Shown here: piece after piece, positions 55,468 to 64,000 of the stretch
Layout of the letters: every line of letters starts with the position of its first letter
Position numbering within the stretch: the first letter of the stretch is position 1
Assembly (NCBI RefSeq): GCF_900156395.1
Contig: NZ_FTNL01000003.1
Location: 1-64,000, forward strand
From: Fluoribacter gormanii
GTDB lineage: Bacteria > Pseudomonadota > Gammaproteobacteria > Legionellales > Legionellaceae
Direction of reading: 5' to 3'
Length of the DNA: 64,000 nt
Program-made: the position numbers and the translations under genes
The notes under the pieces: model-generated
Told to the model about the DNA's origin: nothing
The model's database searches: none
What the model saw: the letters and a program-made list of their open reading frames with translations, nothing else

Positions 55468-56421
55468 TTAATAGCGAATTACCATAGCTCCCCAAGTCAT
55501 TCCACCACCGAAGGACTCAATCAATAATAACTCATCTCTTTTAATCTGATTGGTCCGAATAGAATGATCCAGAGCCAAGGGAATAGATGCAGCCGAAGTA
55601 TTACCCTGGCTACCGATAGTAACAATCACTTGTGACATAGGAAGGTCAAGCTTTTTAGCAATGGCCTGAATGATACGCATATTTGCTTGATGAGGAATTA
55701 ACCATTGGATATCAGATTTTTTCAAATGGCTCGCCTGTAGAACCTCATCAACAACATCGCCCATAATTTTGACAGCAATTTTAAACACTTCATTACCACG
55801 CATGCTGATCGTTGCACGTTGATTATCAAATGTTGCATTACTAAGATTTAATAATTTTTCAGCATCATAAGAGGAATGTAACACACTTCCCATAATTCCT
55901 TGTTTATCACTGGCGCTTAAAACCACTGCTCCAGCACCATCGCCAAATAAAACACAGGTTGATCGATCAGTCCAATCTACTGCTCTGGACATGCTTTCAC
56001 TACCAATAACAAGAACATTTTTTGCTGTACCGGATGTAATATACTGTTTTGCAATATCCATCACGTAAACAAAACCACTACATGCAGCACCGACATCAAA
56101 AGCAGGTATAGGTCGTTTGATTTTTAAAGCATGCTGCACATAACACGCCACTCCGGGAAAAAAATGATCCGGAGTACACGTAGCAACCAATATTAAATCG
56201 ATTTCATCAGCATTCAAACCTGAAGCAATCAACGCCTGCTCAGCAGCCTTGGAAGCCATATACGAGGTTGTTTCATGAGGTTGCGCGATGCTACGGCTGC
56301 TGATGCCGGTTCTGGTAACAATCCACTCATCGGTAGTGTCCAACATTGACTCAATTTCAAGATTGGTAAGTTGTTTTTCAGGAATATAACTTCCGGTACC
56401 ACGTATTACAGCATTATTCAT
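55468..56421 (-). CDS. fabH: 3-oxoacyl-ACP synthase III FabH
   Basis: Starts fatty-acid synthesis by condensing acetyl-CoA with malonyl-ACP. C114 in GAACSGFVY, His in [10 protein letters not shown] near 242-251, and Asn in [11 protein letters not shown] near 271-281 form the catalytic triad. Length 317 aa. The start overlaps plsX by 4 bases (ATGA). Confidence 0.96.
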   Translation of the reverse strand: MNNAVIRGTGSYIPEKQLTNLEIESMLDTTDEWIVTRTGISSRSIAQPHETTSYMASKAAEQALIASGLNADEIDLILVATCTPDHFFPGVACYVQHALKIKRPIPAFDVGAACSGFVYVMDIAKQYITSGTAKNVLVIGSESMSRAVDWTDRSTCVLFGDGAGAVVLSASDKQGIMGSVLHSSYDAEKLLNLSNATFDNQRATISMRGNEVFKIAVKIMGDVVDEVLQASHLKKSDIQWLIPHQANMRIIQAIAKKLDLPMSQVIVTIGSQGNTSAASIPLALDHSIRTNQIKRDELLLIESFGGGMTWGAMVIRY

Positions 56422-57446
56422 AACAGCAATCCCTGATTTATAAAATCATTTATTTGGACACGTACTAAATCTACTACGTTATTTTTAACTTCAAGAACTG
56501 CTTGTTCAATAGCATGTTGAAATCCTAATTCATTTGCGCCACCATGGCTTTTTACTACAATGCCATTTAAACCGAGCATACTTGCGCCATTATAACGAGA
56601 AGGATCAAAGCGCTTCTTAAGATGCTTTAATGCCGGACGCGCAATTAAAGCAGAAAGTTTGGTAAACCAGTTTCTGTTAAATGACTCCATGAGTAAACTT
56701 ACAAACAACTTTGCAAGACCTTCACTCGCCTTTAAGGCGACATTACCCACAAAACCATCACAAACAACCAGATCCACATCTCCGGTATAAAAATGATCAC
56801 CTTCCACATAACCTACATAGTTCATAATCTCGCATTCAGCAAGCATGTGGGCTGTGCGTTTTACCTGATCATTTCCCTTCATTTCTTCCACGCCAATATT
56901 CAATAGGGCGATTTTAGGCTTAGGCTTATTCGCCACCGCTTGTACTAGCGCAGATCCCATGACTGCAAACTGAAATAAATGTTCTGCACATGAATCAACG
57001 TTAGCACCCAAGTCAATCACCCATGTTCTACCTTTCATAGTTGGTAGTTCGGAAACAATTGCGGGCCTATCGATTCCAGGCAGCGTCTTTAAGACATAAC
57101 GTGCTGTAGCCATTAAAGCACCAGTATTCCCAGCACTAACACAAGCCTGGGCCATACCTTCTTTCACCAAATTAATGGCTACACGCATGGAAGAATCTTT
57201 TTTATTTCGCAAAGCATGTGAAGGCAACTCATCCATAGTAACTACTTCAGAAGCATGAACTATGGAAAATTGATTTGAAGACGCTACGCCCTGTTTTTTT
57301 AGAATAGCACTAATCTTGTCGTGAACTCCGACAAGAATAAGTTTCAAATCAGGATCATTCTTTGCTGCGCGAATACAGGCAGGAATCACAACATTCAAAC
57401 CATGATCCCCACCCATCGCATCAATTGCAATGGTGATATTTTTCAA
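56418..57446 (-). CDS. plsX: Phosphate acyltransferase PlsX
   Basis: Converts acyl-ACP to acyl-phosphate at the membrane, the link from fatty acids to phospholipids. [11 protein letters not shown] at 6-16 and [10 protein letters not shown] near 112-121 are hallmarks. Length 342 aa. It follows rpmF after 5 bases and is coupled to fabH. Confidence 0.95.
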   Translation of the reverse strand: MKNITIAIDAMGGDHGLNVVIPACIRAAKNDPDLKLILVGVHDKISAILKKQGVASSNQFSIVHASEVVTMDELPSHALRNKKDSSMRVAINLVKEGMAQACVSAGNTGALMATARYVLKTLPGIDRPAIVSELPTMKGRTWVIDLGANVDSCAEHLFQFAVMGSALVQAVANKPKPKIALLNIGVEEMKGNDQVKRTAHMLAECEIMNYVGYVEGDHFYTGDVDLVVCDGFVGNVALKASEGLAKLFVSLLMESFNRNWFTKLSALIARPALKHLKKRFDPSRYNGASMLGLNGIVVKSHGGANELGFQHAIEQAVLEVKNNVVDLVRVQINDFINQGLLL

Positions 57447-57451
57447 GAAAA

Positions 57452-57643
57452 TTACTCTTGTTCGTAAACAGTGTCAGTGTCAATAATTTTTTTACCACGG
57501 TAATAACCATCTGGTGTCATATGATGACGTAGATGAGTTTCACCAGTAGTTTCATCAACAGACAGTGTTGGCTTGGTCAAAGCATCATGCGAACGACGCA
57601 TGTCACGACGTGAGCGTGACTTTTTATTTTGTTGTACAGCCAT
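57452..57643 (-). CDS. rpmF: 50S ribosomal protein L32
   Basis: Small basic ribosomal protein of 63 aa. [22 protein letters not shown] is the typical start (ATG 57643, 7 bases after GGAG). It lacks the zinc-binding CxxC pairs, the C-minus form common in Gammaproteobacteria. The gene links yceD with plsX, the usual yceD-rpmF-plsX order. The frame is open six codons upstream, but those do not belong. Confidence 0.95.
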   Translation of the reverse strand: MAVQQNKKSRSRRDMRRSHDALTKPTLSVDETTGETHLRHHMTPDGYYRGKKIIDTDTVYEQE

Positions 57644-57706
57644 TGTATTACTCCTAAACAAATTGCATTCATAAAGCGGGAATATTAGTGTTAATTAGAT
57701 AAAATT

Positions 57707-58135
57707 TCAATAAAATTCATTTTTTCCCACTAAAAATTGATCTACTTCATTGCTGCAATCATCAATTTTTGGATGAAATTGTGGCGCGTAGAGATGTAAC
57801 TCATCAATTAGTATATCTTCCAAACTCACCTGCAAATTTTCAGAAACAATACATTCGTAATGTTCTAATATCTGTTCTGCCCTTTCATCATTTCGACATA
57901 CAGCAATTACAGTTATATTATCATATGGAAAATTGAATTCGTCCAGACAACGCTGACATTGTATGGGTAACTGCCCCTTAACATGTAGATGAATTAAATA
58001 AAAATCTTCTTTAGCTTCAACTTGATAAGTAACATCCAATTGACAGGAAGAGGTAATAAAATTAGGTAAGCGCTCACTCAGTGTCACCATTTTAGTTTGT
58101 TGGCCTTGTTTAACCATTTCTTGTAAGTGCAGCAT
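57707..58135 (-). CDS. yceD: YceD/DUF177 family 23S rRNA accumulation protein
   Basis: A YceD (DUF177) protein needed for normal 23S rRNA levels in E. coli. The signature CQRCLDEF near 84-91 is present, as is the acidic C-terminal part (ILIDELHLYAPQFHP). Length 142 aa. It heads the long minus-strand rpmF-plsX-fab cluster; the promoter region is the gap to mnmA, which contains a repeat copy. Confidence 0.88.
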   Translation of the reverse strand: MLHLQEMVKQGQQTKMVTLSERLPNFITSSCQLDVTYQVEAKEDFYLIHLHVKGQLPIQCQRCLDEFNFPYDNITVIAVCRNDERAEQILEHYECIVSENLQVSLEDILIDELHLYAPQFHPKIDDCSNEVDQFLVGKNEFY

Positions 58136-58183
58136 TTTTGTCGTATCCTAAAGAGTTATATTTTTGAATATTGTCATCACAAT

Positions 58184-58220
58184 CGAAGCCCAGGTGCAGC
58201 ACAGCGAAATCCAGGTTACG
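58184..58220. repeat. Short CCCAGGT-type repeat copy
   Basis: GAAGCCCAGGTGCAGCACAGCGAAATCCAGGTTACG matches the family in composition and order (AGCCCAGGT-GCAGCACAGCG-AATCCAGGTTA), although the arms pair only partly. It lies between the divergent yceD and mnmA genes. Confidence 0.4.
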
Positions 58221-58258
58221 ATTTTGAAACTTAGAATATTAAGCGGTATCTTAATTTT

Positions 58259-59344
58259 ATGAAAGCTAAAGTTATTGTTGGAATGTCTGGCGGCGTTGAC
58301 TCATCTGTTGCAGCATGGCTATTACAAGAAGCAGGTTATCAAGTTGAAGGCTTGTTCATGAAGAACTGGGAACAAGACGATAGAGACGGATTCTGCCCTG
58401 CAGCACAAGACCTGGCTGATGCTCAGGCCGTATGTAATCAATTAAATATTCCGCTCCATACCGTTAATTTTTCTGAAGAATATTGGCAAAGAGTGTTCAC
58501 CCATTTTTTAAGTGAATATGAAAAAGGAAGAACACCTAATCCTGACGTATTGTGCAATAAAGAAATCAAGTTTAATGCTTTTTTAAATCATGCATTAACA
58601 CTTGGAGCTGACTATATTGCAACAGGCCATTATGCTAAAAATAAAATTGTAGGAGAAGTTGGATTTTTATACAAAGCGAAAGATCGGGATAAAGACCAAA
58701 CCTATTTCCTTCATGCAGTAGATCCTAAAGCGCTAGCAAAAACTCTGTTTCCAATTGGCGATTATACTAAACCAGAAATTAGAGAGTTCGCTAAAAAATT
58801 GGGTTTAGTCACTCAAGCAAAAAAGGATTCGACTGGTATTTGTTTTATTGGTGAAAAACGTTTTAAATCTTTTCTAAAAGAGTTCATTTTAGCTAGACCC
58901 GGTGAAATCAAAAGCACCGATGGCAAAGTTCTGGGTAATCATGATGGATTAATGTTTTACACTTTAGGTCAACGCCAGGGACTAGGCATCGGTGGATTAC
59001 AAAATTCAACCGACGATCCTTGGTATGTTGTCGATAAAGAAGTATCTACTAATACTTTATACGTGGCTCAAGGTAGTCAACATCCCAGGCTCTATGCACA
59101 AGGACTGATTTGTAGCCCAATTCATTGGTTAGCCGATTGTAAGGATAATTTGCCACTTACCTGTTATGCCAAAACACGATACAGACAAGCAGAACAAGGC
59201 TGCATCATTTCACCTCTGAATGAGAATCAGCATTATGTGATGTTTTCAAATCCACAAAGAGCAGTTACCCCAGGACAATATATAGTTTTTTATGATAAAA
59301 ACCAATGTCTGGGTGGTGCTACAATTGAACAAATTATTCGATAA
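58259..59344 (+). CDS. mnmA: tRNA 2-thiouridylase MnmA
   Basis: Puts the 2-thio group on U34 of Lys, Glu and Gln tRNAs. The PP-loop [10 protein letters not shown] is at 8-17, and the two catalytic cysteines are C99 ([10 protein letters not shown]) and C195 ([12 protein letters not shown]). Length 361 aa. It is followed by erpA with a 36-base gap; its start has no strong ribosome binding site. Confidence 0.96.
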   Translation: MKAKVIVGMSGGVDSSVAAWLLQEAGYQVEGLFMKNWEQDDRDGFCPAAQDLADAQAVCNQLNIPLHTVNFSEEYWQRVFTHFLSEYEKGRTPNPDVLCNKEIKFNAFLNHALTLGADYIATGHYAKNKIVGEVGFLYKAKDRDKDQTYFLHAVDPKALAKTLFPIGDYTKPEIREFAKKLGLVTQAKKDSTGICFIGEKRFKSFLKEFILARPGEIKSTDGKVLGNHDGLMFYTLGQRQGLGIGGLQNSTDDPWYVVDKEVSTNTLYVAQGSQHPRLYAQGLICSPIHWLADCKDNLPLTCYAKTRYRQAEQGCIISPLNENQHYVMFSNPQRAVTPGQYIVFYDKNQCLGGATIEQIIR

Positions 59345-59380
59345 TTGCATTATAATTTATATAATACAACGGGAGTTAAA

Positions 59381-59773
59381 ATGGCTGCTATTGATATATC
59401 CCCTACTGCCAGCGACATCCACTTTTCTGTCAGTGCAGCAGATAAAGTGGCAGAGCTAATAAAAGAAGAAGATAATTTAAACTTGAATCTACGTGTCTCA
59501 ATTACAGGTGGAGGCTGTTCTGGGTTCCAGTATGGATTTAGTTTTGATGAAGAAATCAACGAAGATGATACTGTAGTTATTCAGCAATGTTCAGATGGTG
59601 TCTCTTCAGTAAAACTTCTAGTTGACTCAATGAGTTATCAGTATTTACACGATGCTGAAATTGATTATGTCCAAGGCATACAAGGTGAACAGTTTGTAAT
59701 TCGTAATCCAAACGCGAAAACTACTTGCGGATGCGGTTCGTCATTTAGTATTGATGATGAAGATGATTATTGA
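59381..59773 (+). CDS. erpA: Iron-sulfur insertion protein ErpA
   Basis: A-type carrier delivering Fe-S clusters to target enzymes. Three conserved cysteines are C46 (GGGCSGF) and C116/C118 (TTCGCGSSF). The start is ATG 59381, with GGGAG 5-6 bases upstream; a TTG at 59345 is rejected. Length 130 aa. It is downstream of mnmA on the same strand. Confidence 0.92.
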   Translation: MAAIDISPTASDIHFSVSAADKVAELIKEEDNLNLNLRVSITGGGCSGFQYGFSFDEEINEDDTVVIQQCSDGVSSVKLLVDSMSYQYLHDAEIDYVQGIQGEQFVIRNPNAKTTCGCGSSFSIDDEDDY

Positions 59774-59798
59774 TAATAATGCTCAGTATAATTTTAGA

Positions 59799-59830
59799 GT
59801 AACGAAGCAAAATATGTTTTGCCTCGTTAC
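59799..59830. terminator. Hairpin between convergent erpA and L,D-transpeptidase
   Basis: GTAACGA and GCAAAA on the left pair with TTTTGC and TCGTTAC on the right. One mismatch separates the two blocks and the loop is four bases. It lies 26 bases after the erpA stop and 15 bases from the end of the minus-strand gene. A likely two-way terminator. Confidence 0.7.
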
Positions 59831-59844
59831 TTGACCATGCAGGA

Positions 59845-60318
59845 TCAATAGGGTTTAACAACAACCTTAGTGCCTATTTTAATAAAATTTTTACTTAGCC
59901 ATTTAGCATCACCTGGATGCACTCTAATACAACCATGGCTCGCATTATAATTTGGGACTTCGTAAGAACCATGAACTGCATAATATTTGGTAAAGAACAT
60001 GCAATATGGCATCGGTGAACCGCCACGCCCTACAGGATAACGACTGGAAACACATCCAGGTCCACCCTTACTCCATATAGTAAAAACACCAATTGGTGTT
60101 TTACATCCCCTATGGATGTCTGGGCAATATTTTCTACCACCAGATCCTCTTCCTGTTCGCACAACTTTGCCATTAGAATCTATAGCCTTCCAAGTCAAGG
60201 TATTGGGATTGAAAACAAAGGTGTTAGCTAAAGCAGTGGAAGAACAAAAAAGAAAAACCAATAGAGGAATAAATAAAATATAAACTAATGATAATGAAAT
60301 AGAACTTTGTTTTTCCAT
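59845..60318 (-). CDS. Exported L,D-transpeptidase (YkuD domain)
   Basis: A compact YkuD-domain L,D-transpeptidase. HGSYE (H116) and SHGCIRVHPGDA (127-138, with catalytic C130 and R132) are the signature. A signal peptide runs from ATG 60318 to about residue 31 (SSTALA), with AGGAAATATT 7 bases upstream. The frame is open to 60348, but that start would only lengthen the N-terminus. The mature protein is almost all catalytic domain. Likely targets are peptidoglycan 3-3 cross-links or protein-peptidoglycan links. It is monocistronic. Confidence 0.9.
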   Translation of the reverse strand: MEKQSSISLSLVYILFIPLLVFLFCSSTALANTFVFNPNTLTWKAIDSNGKVVRTGRGSGGRKYCPDIHRGCKTPIGVFTIWSKGGPGCVSSRYPVGRGGSPMPYCMFFTKYYAVHGSYEVPNYNASHGCIRVHPGDAKWLSKNFIKIGTKVVVKPY

Positions 60319-60449
60319 AATATTTCCTAGTGATTTATCCATCTTCACCTTAATTCTAGTTCATTTTTTGATCATCATCAGTTGTTTTTAAGCAAAATGA
60401 AAATATTTGTCCTACTATTTAATGGAAGGATATTAAAAGGTATTCAATC

Positions 60450-60896
60450 ATGACTAAACATTTGCTTACAGGATTGTACATTTTGTTAGGTAGTACATTT
60501 ATTTCTTTCACAATAAATGCTGAAGATACATCCGGAGGTATCAGTTCGAGCGGTGTTTCTTCAAATAATAATGCTTCTTCTAATGCTACTTCTAATAACC
60601 CAGTTGATATATCGAAAGACAGTTGGCTAAAATCAGTTACCCCATTATTGCCTGATCTCATCTGCAAAGGATTTGAAAATGATCCCCAGTTAAAAAAGCG
60701 ACTTGATGAAATTAAAATGACTTATGAACAATGTGCTACCAAGATTCCAGACAGTGTCAGTAAATGTCAGCAAGAACTTTATGCCAATATTCCTGATAAA
60801 ATCAATAGTGAGAACGCAGGTATTTGGGGAAAGGCGCTTGGAGAATGTATTGGTAAAGATTTTGCGATGAAATACCTAATTCCCAAAAGTCAATAG
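60450..60896 (+). CDS. Unknown small secreted protein with four cysteines, 148 aa
   Basis: I do not recognise this protein. A signal peptide (about 1-24, ending NAE) is followed by a Ser/Asn/Gly-rich linker (25-50) and a helical, charged domain (about 55-148). The domain has four cysteines, near 71, 96, 105 and 132, which may form two disulfides. A periplasmic, outer-surface or type II secreted protein fits this make-up. AAAGG lies before the ATG. It is a single gene with a 131-base upstream region and is divergent from the L,D-transpeptidase. Confidence 0.75.
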   Translation: MTKHLLTGLYILLGSTFISFTINAEDTSGGISSSGVSSNNNASSNATSNNPVDISKDSWLKSVTPLLPDLICKGFENDPQLKKRLDEIKMTYEQCATKIPDSVSKCQQELYANIPDKINSENAGIWGKALGECIGKDFAMKYLIPKSQ

Positions 60897-61003
60897 AAAT
60901 TAAAATTAGTGAATCATGATGGATACCAGGTCCTAATTGGATCTAGTATCTGTCAGCTGTATATTATAGAAATCAGAAAAAATTATTAGTTTGCTCCAAA
61001 ACT

Positions 61004-61708
61004 TCAGTTTTCATCCCAATGATTAACTCCCGATTTCTTACTGAGAAACTCGACAAAAGCTTGATGTAATTCAAGTTCCTGACGTTCTGCAGGCAAAACA
61101 ATAGGATTTTCTAATTGAAGTTGAACAATTTCTTGAGTTTTGACTTTGGCATGAATAGAAGTTTCTTCAACTTCTGAAAATAAACTGGTTTGACCGCCAG
61201 TCATTGCCAGATAAACATATGCCAGGATCTCAGCATCCAGCAAAGCACCATGAAGTTCACGGTTAAAGTGATCTATGCCGAATCGTTTGCATAACGCATC
61301 TAAGCTATTTCGCTGCCCAGGATATTTTTCACGTGCCAAAACTAATGTATCAACAATATTACAATAGTCCTCAAGTTTTTTGTTCCATTGAATCAACTTG
61401 AGCTCTGAATTTAAAAATCCAACATCGAAAGGGGCATTATGAATAATTAATTCAGCTCCAACAATAAACTGCCAAAATTCTTCAGCTTTTTCTTCAAATA
61501 GTGGTTTGTCTTGCAAAAACTCATCACTTATTCCATGAACACGAAAAGCACCTTCATCAACTTGACGCTGAGGATTGAGATATACATGGAAATGTTTCCC
61601 GGTTAATTTTCTTTCTACTAATTCCACACAGCCAATTTCGATGACACGATGTCCGTTTTCCGGCCCTATACCCGTAGTTTCTGTATCTAAAATAATCTGA
61701 CGCATCAT
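61004..61708 (-). CDS. dnaQ: DNA polymerase III epsilon subunit (proofreading)
   Basis: 3'-5' exonuclease of the replicase. Exo I is ILDTETTGIGP near 6-16, Exo II is HNAPFDVGFLN near 99-109, and Exo III is HGALLDAEILAYVY near 159-172, the DEDDh type. The C-terminus (about 185-234) would bind the alpha subunit. Length 234 aa. It is one base after rnhA, the classic rnhA-dnaQ neighbourhood, although in E. coli these two genes are divergent. Confidence 0.94.
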   Translation of the reverse strand: MMRQIILDTETTGIGPENGHRVIEIGCVELVERKLTGKHFHVYLNPQRQVDEGAFRVHGISDEFLQDKPLFEEKAEEFWQFIVGAELIIHNAPFDVGFLNSELKLIQWNKKLEDYCNIVDTLVLAREKYPGQRNSLDALCKRFGIDHFNRELHGALLDAEILAYVYLAMTGGQTSLFSEVEETSIHAKVKTQEIVQLQLENPIVLPAERQELELHQAFVEFLSKKSGVNHWDEN

Positions 61709-61709
61709 T

Positions 61710-62144
61710 TTACTCGCTTAATTCTTCAATCGCCTGATTTGCCAAAGCATCTACCAAGTCATTTTCTACATGACCAGAATGCCCTTTTACCCAATGCCAG
61801 TTTATTTGATGACGAGAAGCTAATTCATCTAATATTTTCCAAAGATCTGCATTCTTGACCGGCTCCTTTTTGGAGTTACGCCAACCTTTTATTTTCCAGT
61901 TAGCTAGCCACTCGGTCATTCCTTGTCTTAGATACTGAGAATCGGTATACAGATCAACTGAACAAGGACGCTTTAAGGCTTCTAAGCCTTTAATTGCGGC
62001 CATGAGCTCCATGCGATTATTCGTAGTATGCGCTTCCGCACCATACAAGGTTTTTTCTTGTCCTTTATAACGAAGCAAAACACCCCAGCCACCAGGACCT
62101 GGGTTTCCTTTACACGCTCCATCGGTATAAATTTCAATAGTCAC
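61710..62144 (-). CDS. rnhA: Ribonuclease HI
   Basis: Degrades RNA in RNA-DNA hybrids. Catalytic residues are seen in [17 protein letters not shown] (D7), [10 protein letters not shown] (E near 47), [11 protein letters not shown] (D near 69) and [12 protein letters not shown] (D near 133). Length 144 aa. The start is GTG, six bases after AGGA. It is coupled with dnaQ, and starts 8 bases after the hutH stop. Confidence 0.95.
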   Translation of the reverse strand: MTIEIYTDGACKGNPGPGGWGVLLRYKGQEKTLYGAEAHTTNNRMELMAAIKGLEALKRPCSVDLYTDSQYLRQGMTEWLANWKIKGWRNSKKEPVKNADLWKILDELASRHQINWHWVKGHSGHVENDLVDALANQAIEELSE

Positions 62145-62152
62145 TTTTATTC

Positions 62153-63682
62153 CTAATCTTTATCCCATAAATGGAAAAATGGAGTAATAAATTTATCATT
62201 CAAGATTTGCTGCTTGATTATCTCAATGTCTGGTGCAAAATACCGATCGGTATCATAAGCTGGTACATGGGAGCGAATCTGCTGATAAATCTCATCTAAT
62301 AACACCGATGATTTTAATGGTTTATGAAATTCAAGTCCCTGTCCCGCTGCTAATAGTTCAATAGCTAATATAGTTGCAGTATTATCATTCATTTCATGTA
62401 AACGACGTGCAGCACTGGTTGCCATAGATACATGATCTTCTTGATTCGCAGAAGTTGGAAGACTATCTACTGAGTGTGGGTGAGCTAACGCCTTATTCTC
62501 ACTTGCACAGGCAGCTGCTGTAACATGCGCAATCATAAATCCGGAGTTCAAACCACTTTCTTTAATTAAAAATGCAGGTAACTTGCTGAAATTTTTATCA
62601 ATTAGTAATGCAATGCGTCGTTCGGCACTCGCTCCAATCTCAGCTATAGCCAAAGCAAGATTATCAGCCGCCATGGCAATTATTTCCCCATGGAAATTAC
62701 CTCCTGAAATTATTTGCTCTTGCTCACTAAACACAAGTGGATTATCAGAAATCGCATTGACTTCAACCTGTAACGTCTCTCTGACAAATCGTATTTGATG
62801 CAGTATTGCTCCCATAATTTGGGGTTGGCATCTTAACGAATAAGGATCCTGAACACGAGAACAATGGCGATGGGCTTCACGAATCTCGCTTCCAGCTAAT
62901 AACTCCCTATAATAGGATGCTACATTTCTCTGTGCATTATGTCCTCGTACTTTTTGGATTCGATCGTCAAATGGCACATCACTACCATTAGCTGCATCAA
63001 CGGATAAAGCTCCAGCAATAAGTGCTGTTTCAAATAACTTTTCCGTGGTAAATAAAGCATTTAAAGCAATTGCAGTAGAGGCTTGCAGGCCATTGAGCAA
63101 AGCAAGCCCCTCTTTAGCCTCTAATTCAATTGGTTTTAACCCCGCAATCTTTAATCCCTCACGTGCGCTGATCACTTTTCCCTGATGTCGCACATCTCCC
63201 ACACCCAGTAAAGGCAAAGATAAATGGGCTAAAGGAGCCAAATCGCCAGAAGCCCCTACTGATCCTTTCGCTGGAATGCAAGGATATACTTTATGATTGA
63301 ATAAGGAGATTAATGCTTCGATTAACTCTAAACGAACTCCGGAATATCCTTGGGCTAAATTATTTATTTTAAGCAATAAAATTAAAGCAACAATTTCATC
63401 AGATAATAGTTCGCCTGTACCACAGGCATGAGAAAGTACGATATTTCGTTGTAATTGTTTCAGATTTTCTTCTGAAATTGTCTGATTTGCTAAAGACCCA
63501 AAACCAGTATTGATGCCATAAACCGTTTTTTTGTCGAGAATTACTTTTTTAACTGTTTGATGTGATGCATGAATCCGCTCAAATGCTTCTCTAGCAAGAA
63601 CACAATCTAATTGTTTTGCTAAAATTTCTTTGATTGAATGCAAGTTCAATTCACCTGGATGAAGAATAAAAGACTCTTGCAT
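62153..63682 (-). CDS. hutH: Histidine ammonia-lyase
   Basis: Removes ammonia from histidine to give urocanate, the first step of histidine breakdown. The ASG triad that forms the MIO prosthetic group is at 144-146 in [20 protein letters not shown] near 55-62, and [10 protein letters not shown] near 405-414, are typical. Length 509 aa. A full AAGGAGGT site precedes the ATG. hutU lies upstream, so hutU-hutH is likely one operon, although a 102-base gap with a small hairpin (TTGGG/CCCAA at 63755-63771) separates them. Confidence 0.96.
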   Translation of the reverse strand: MQESFILHPGELNLHSIKEILAKQLDCVLAREAFERIHASHQTVKKVILDKKTVYGINTGFGSLANQTISEENLKQLQRNIVLSHACGTGELLSDEIVALILLLKINNLAQGYSGVRLELIEALISLFNHKVYPCIPAKGSVGASGDLAPLAHLSLPLLGVGDVRHQGKVISAREGLKIAGLKPIELEAKEGLALLNGLQASTAIALNALFTTEKLFETALIAGALSVDAANGSDVPFDDRIQKVRGHNAQRNVASYYRELLAGSEIREAHRHCSRVQDPYSLRCQPQIMGAILHQIRFVRETLQVEVNAISDNPLVFSEQEQIISGGNFHGEIIAMAADNLALAIAEIGASAERRIALLIDKNFSKLPAFLIKESGLNSGFMIAHVTAAACASENKALAHPHSVDSLPTSANQEDHVSMATSAARRLHEMNDNTATILAIELLAAGQGLEFHKPLKSSVLLDEIYQQIRSHVPAYDTDRYFAPDIEIIKQQILNDKFITPFFHLWDKD

Positions 63683-63784
63683 TAATTTACCTCCTTAAAA
63701 ATAGGTTGGGCCTTTGCCCCATCCTGAGTACACAACTCAAACTAAGAACTTTTATTGGGACAAAAACCCAACTACGAATCTATT

Positions 63785-64000
63785 CTAGGATTCCATAGGT
63801 AACCAAAGTGAGTTTTCCTTAGCGCATTTTTTTGCAAGCTCATACCCGGCATCTGCATGCCGCATTACTCCGGTTGCAGGATCGTTATGGAGTACTCTTG
63901 CCAGACGTTGTGCGGCTTTTTCTGAACCATCAGCGACAATCACAACACCTGCATGTTGTGAAAATCCCATACCTACTCCACCGCCATGGTGGATGCTAAC
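63785..64000 (-). CDS. hutU: Urocanate hydratase, C-terminal part (cut by window end)
   Basis: Only the last 71 codons are inside the window; the frame is open to base 64000, and the gene continues beyond it. [16 protein letters not shown] and [20 protein letters not shown] are unmistakable urocanase C-terminal motifs (NAD-binding and active site). Urocanase converts urocanate to imidazolonepropionate, the second step of histidine use, directly before hutH in gene order. Confidence 0.95.
   Translation of the reverse strand, partial: VSIHHGGGVGMGFSQHAGVVIVADGSEKAAQRLARVLHNDPATGVMRHADAGYELAKKCAKENSLWLPMES

Noticed and set aside
1-64000. CRISPR array, rRNA operon, insertion sequence or prophage
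   Set aside because: No regularly spaced repeats, no rRNA signature, no transposase, integrase or phage structural gene was seen on either strand.

Overview
The window looks like chromosomal DNA of a Legionella species (Gammaproteobacteria, Legionellales). It is AT-rich and gene-dense. Housekeeping operons are ordered as I remember them from L. pneumophila, and three Legionella-type genes are interleaved: a patatin-like effector (VpdC-like), an F-box/choline-kinase fusion (LicA-like) and a lone FimT minor pilin. There is no rRNA, no CRISPR array, no transposase, no prophage and no confident tRNA. All family calls are from reading translated sequence; no database search was possible.

Layout. 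1-1.8 kb: a repeat-like palindrome, an unknown membrane protein and an L,D-transpeptidase. 1.9-6.8 kb (minus): PHP-domain protein, yciO, trpS, scpA, scpB, rluB. 7-11 kb (plus): phoH-like, ybeY, ybeX, then cpxR/cpxA. 11.2-14.6 kb (plus): an unknown membrane protein, the nucleoside-salvage operon cdd-punA-deoC and a small lipoprotein. 14.7-19.3 kb (minus): ubiC-ubiA, fimT, vpdC. 19.7-30.6 kb (minus): gyrA, serC, aroA, cmk, rpsA, lapA, lapB, a DegT aminotransferase and pyrF. 30.9-38.1 kb: gltA, divergent glpK/glpD, adk-trx, a lytic-transglycosylase-like lipoprotein and a PolB-type exonuclease. 38.2-46.7 kb is the accessory part: licA, a drug-type MFS transporter, an exported formamidase with a small secreted protein and an OprB-type porin, an orphan 297-aa protein and a second MFS transporter. 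46.8-58.1 kb (minus): anmK, tatD, pilZ, holB, tmk, mltG and the fatty-acid cluster fabF-acpP-fabG-fabD-fabH-plsX-rpmF-yceD. 58.3-64 kb: mnmA-erpA, a second L,D-transpeptidase, a small secreted protein, then dnaQ, rnhA, hutH and the 3' end of hutU.

How it fits together. Most genes serve core metabolism: fatty acid, ubiquinone, aromatic amino acid, pyrimidine, glycerol and histidine use. The intracellular lifestyle shows in two probable Dot/Icm effectors (VpdC, LicA) and in CpxRA, which in L. pneumophila regulates icm/dot and effector genes. Convergent gene ends repeatedly carry imperfect palindromes of an AGCCTGGGT/AGCCCGGGT type that probably act as terminators. Several starts were moved inward from the longest open frame, using ribosome binding sites, signal peptides or family alignment; these are noted per gene.
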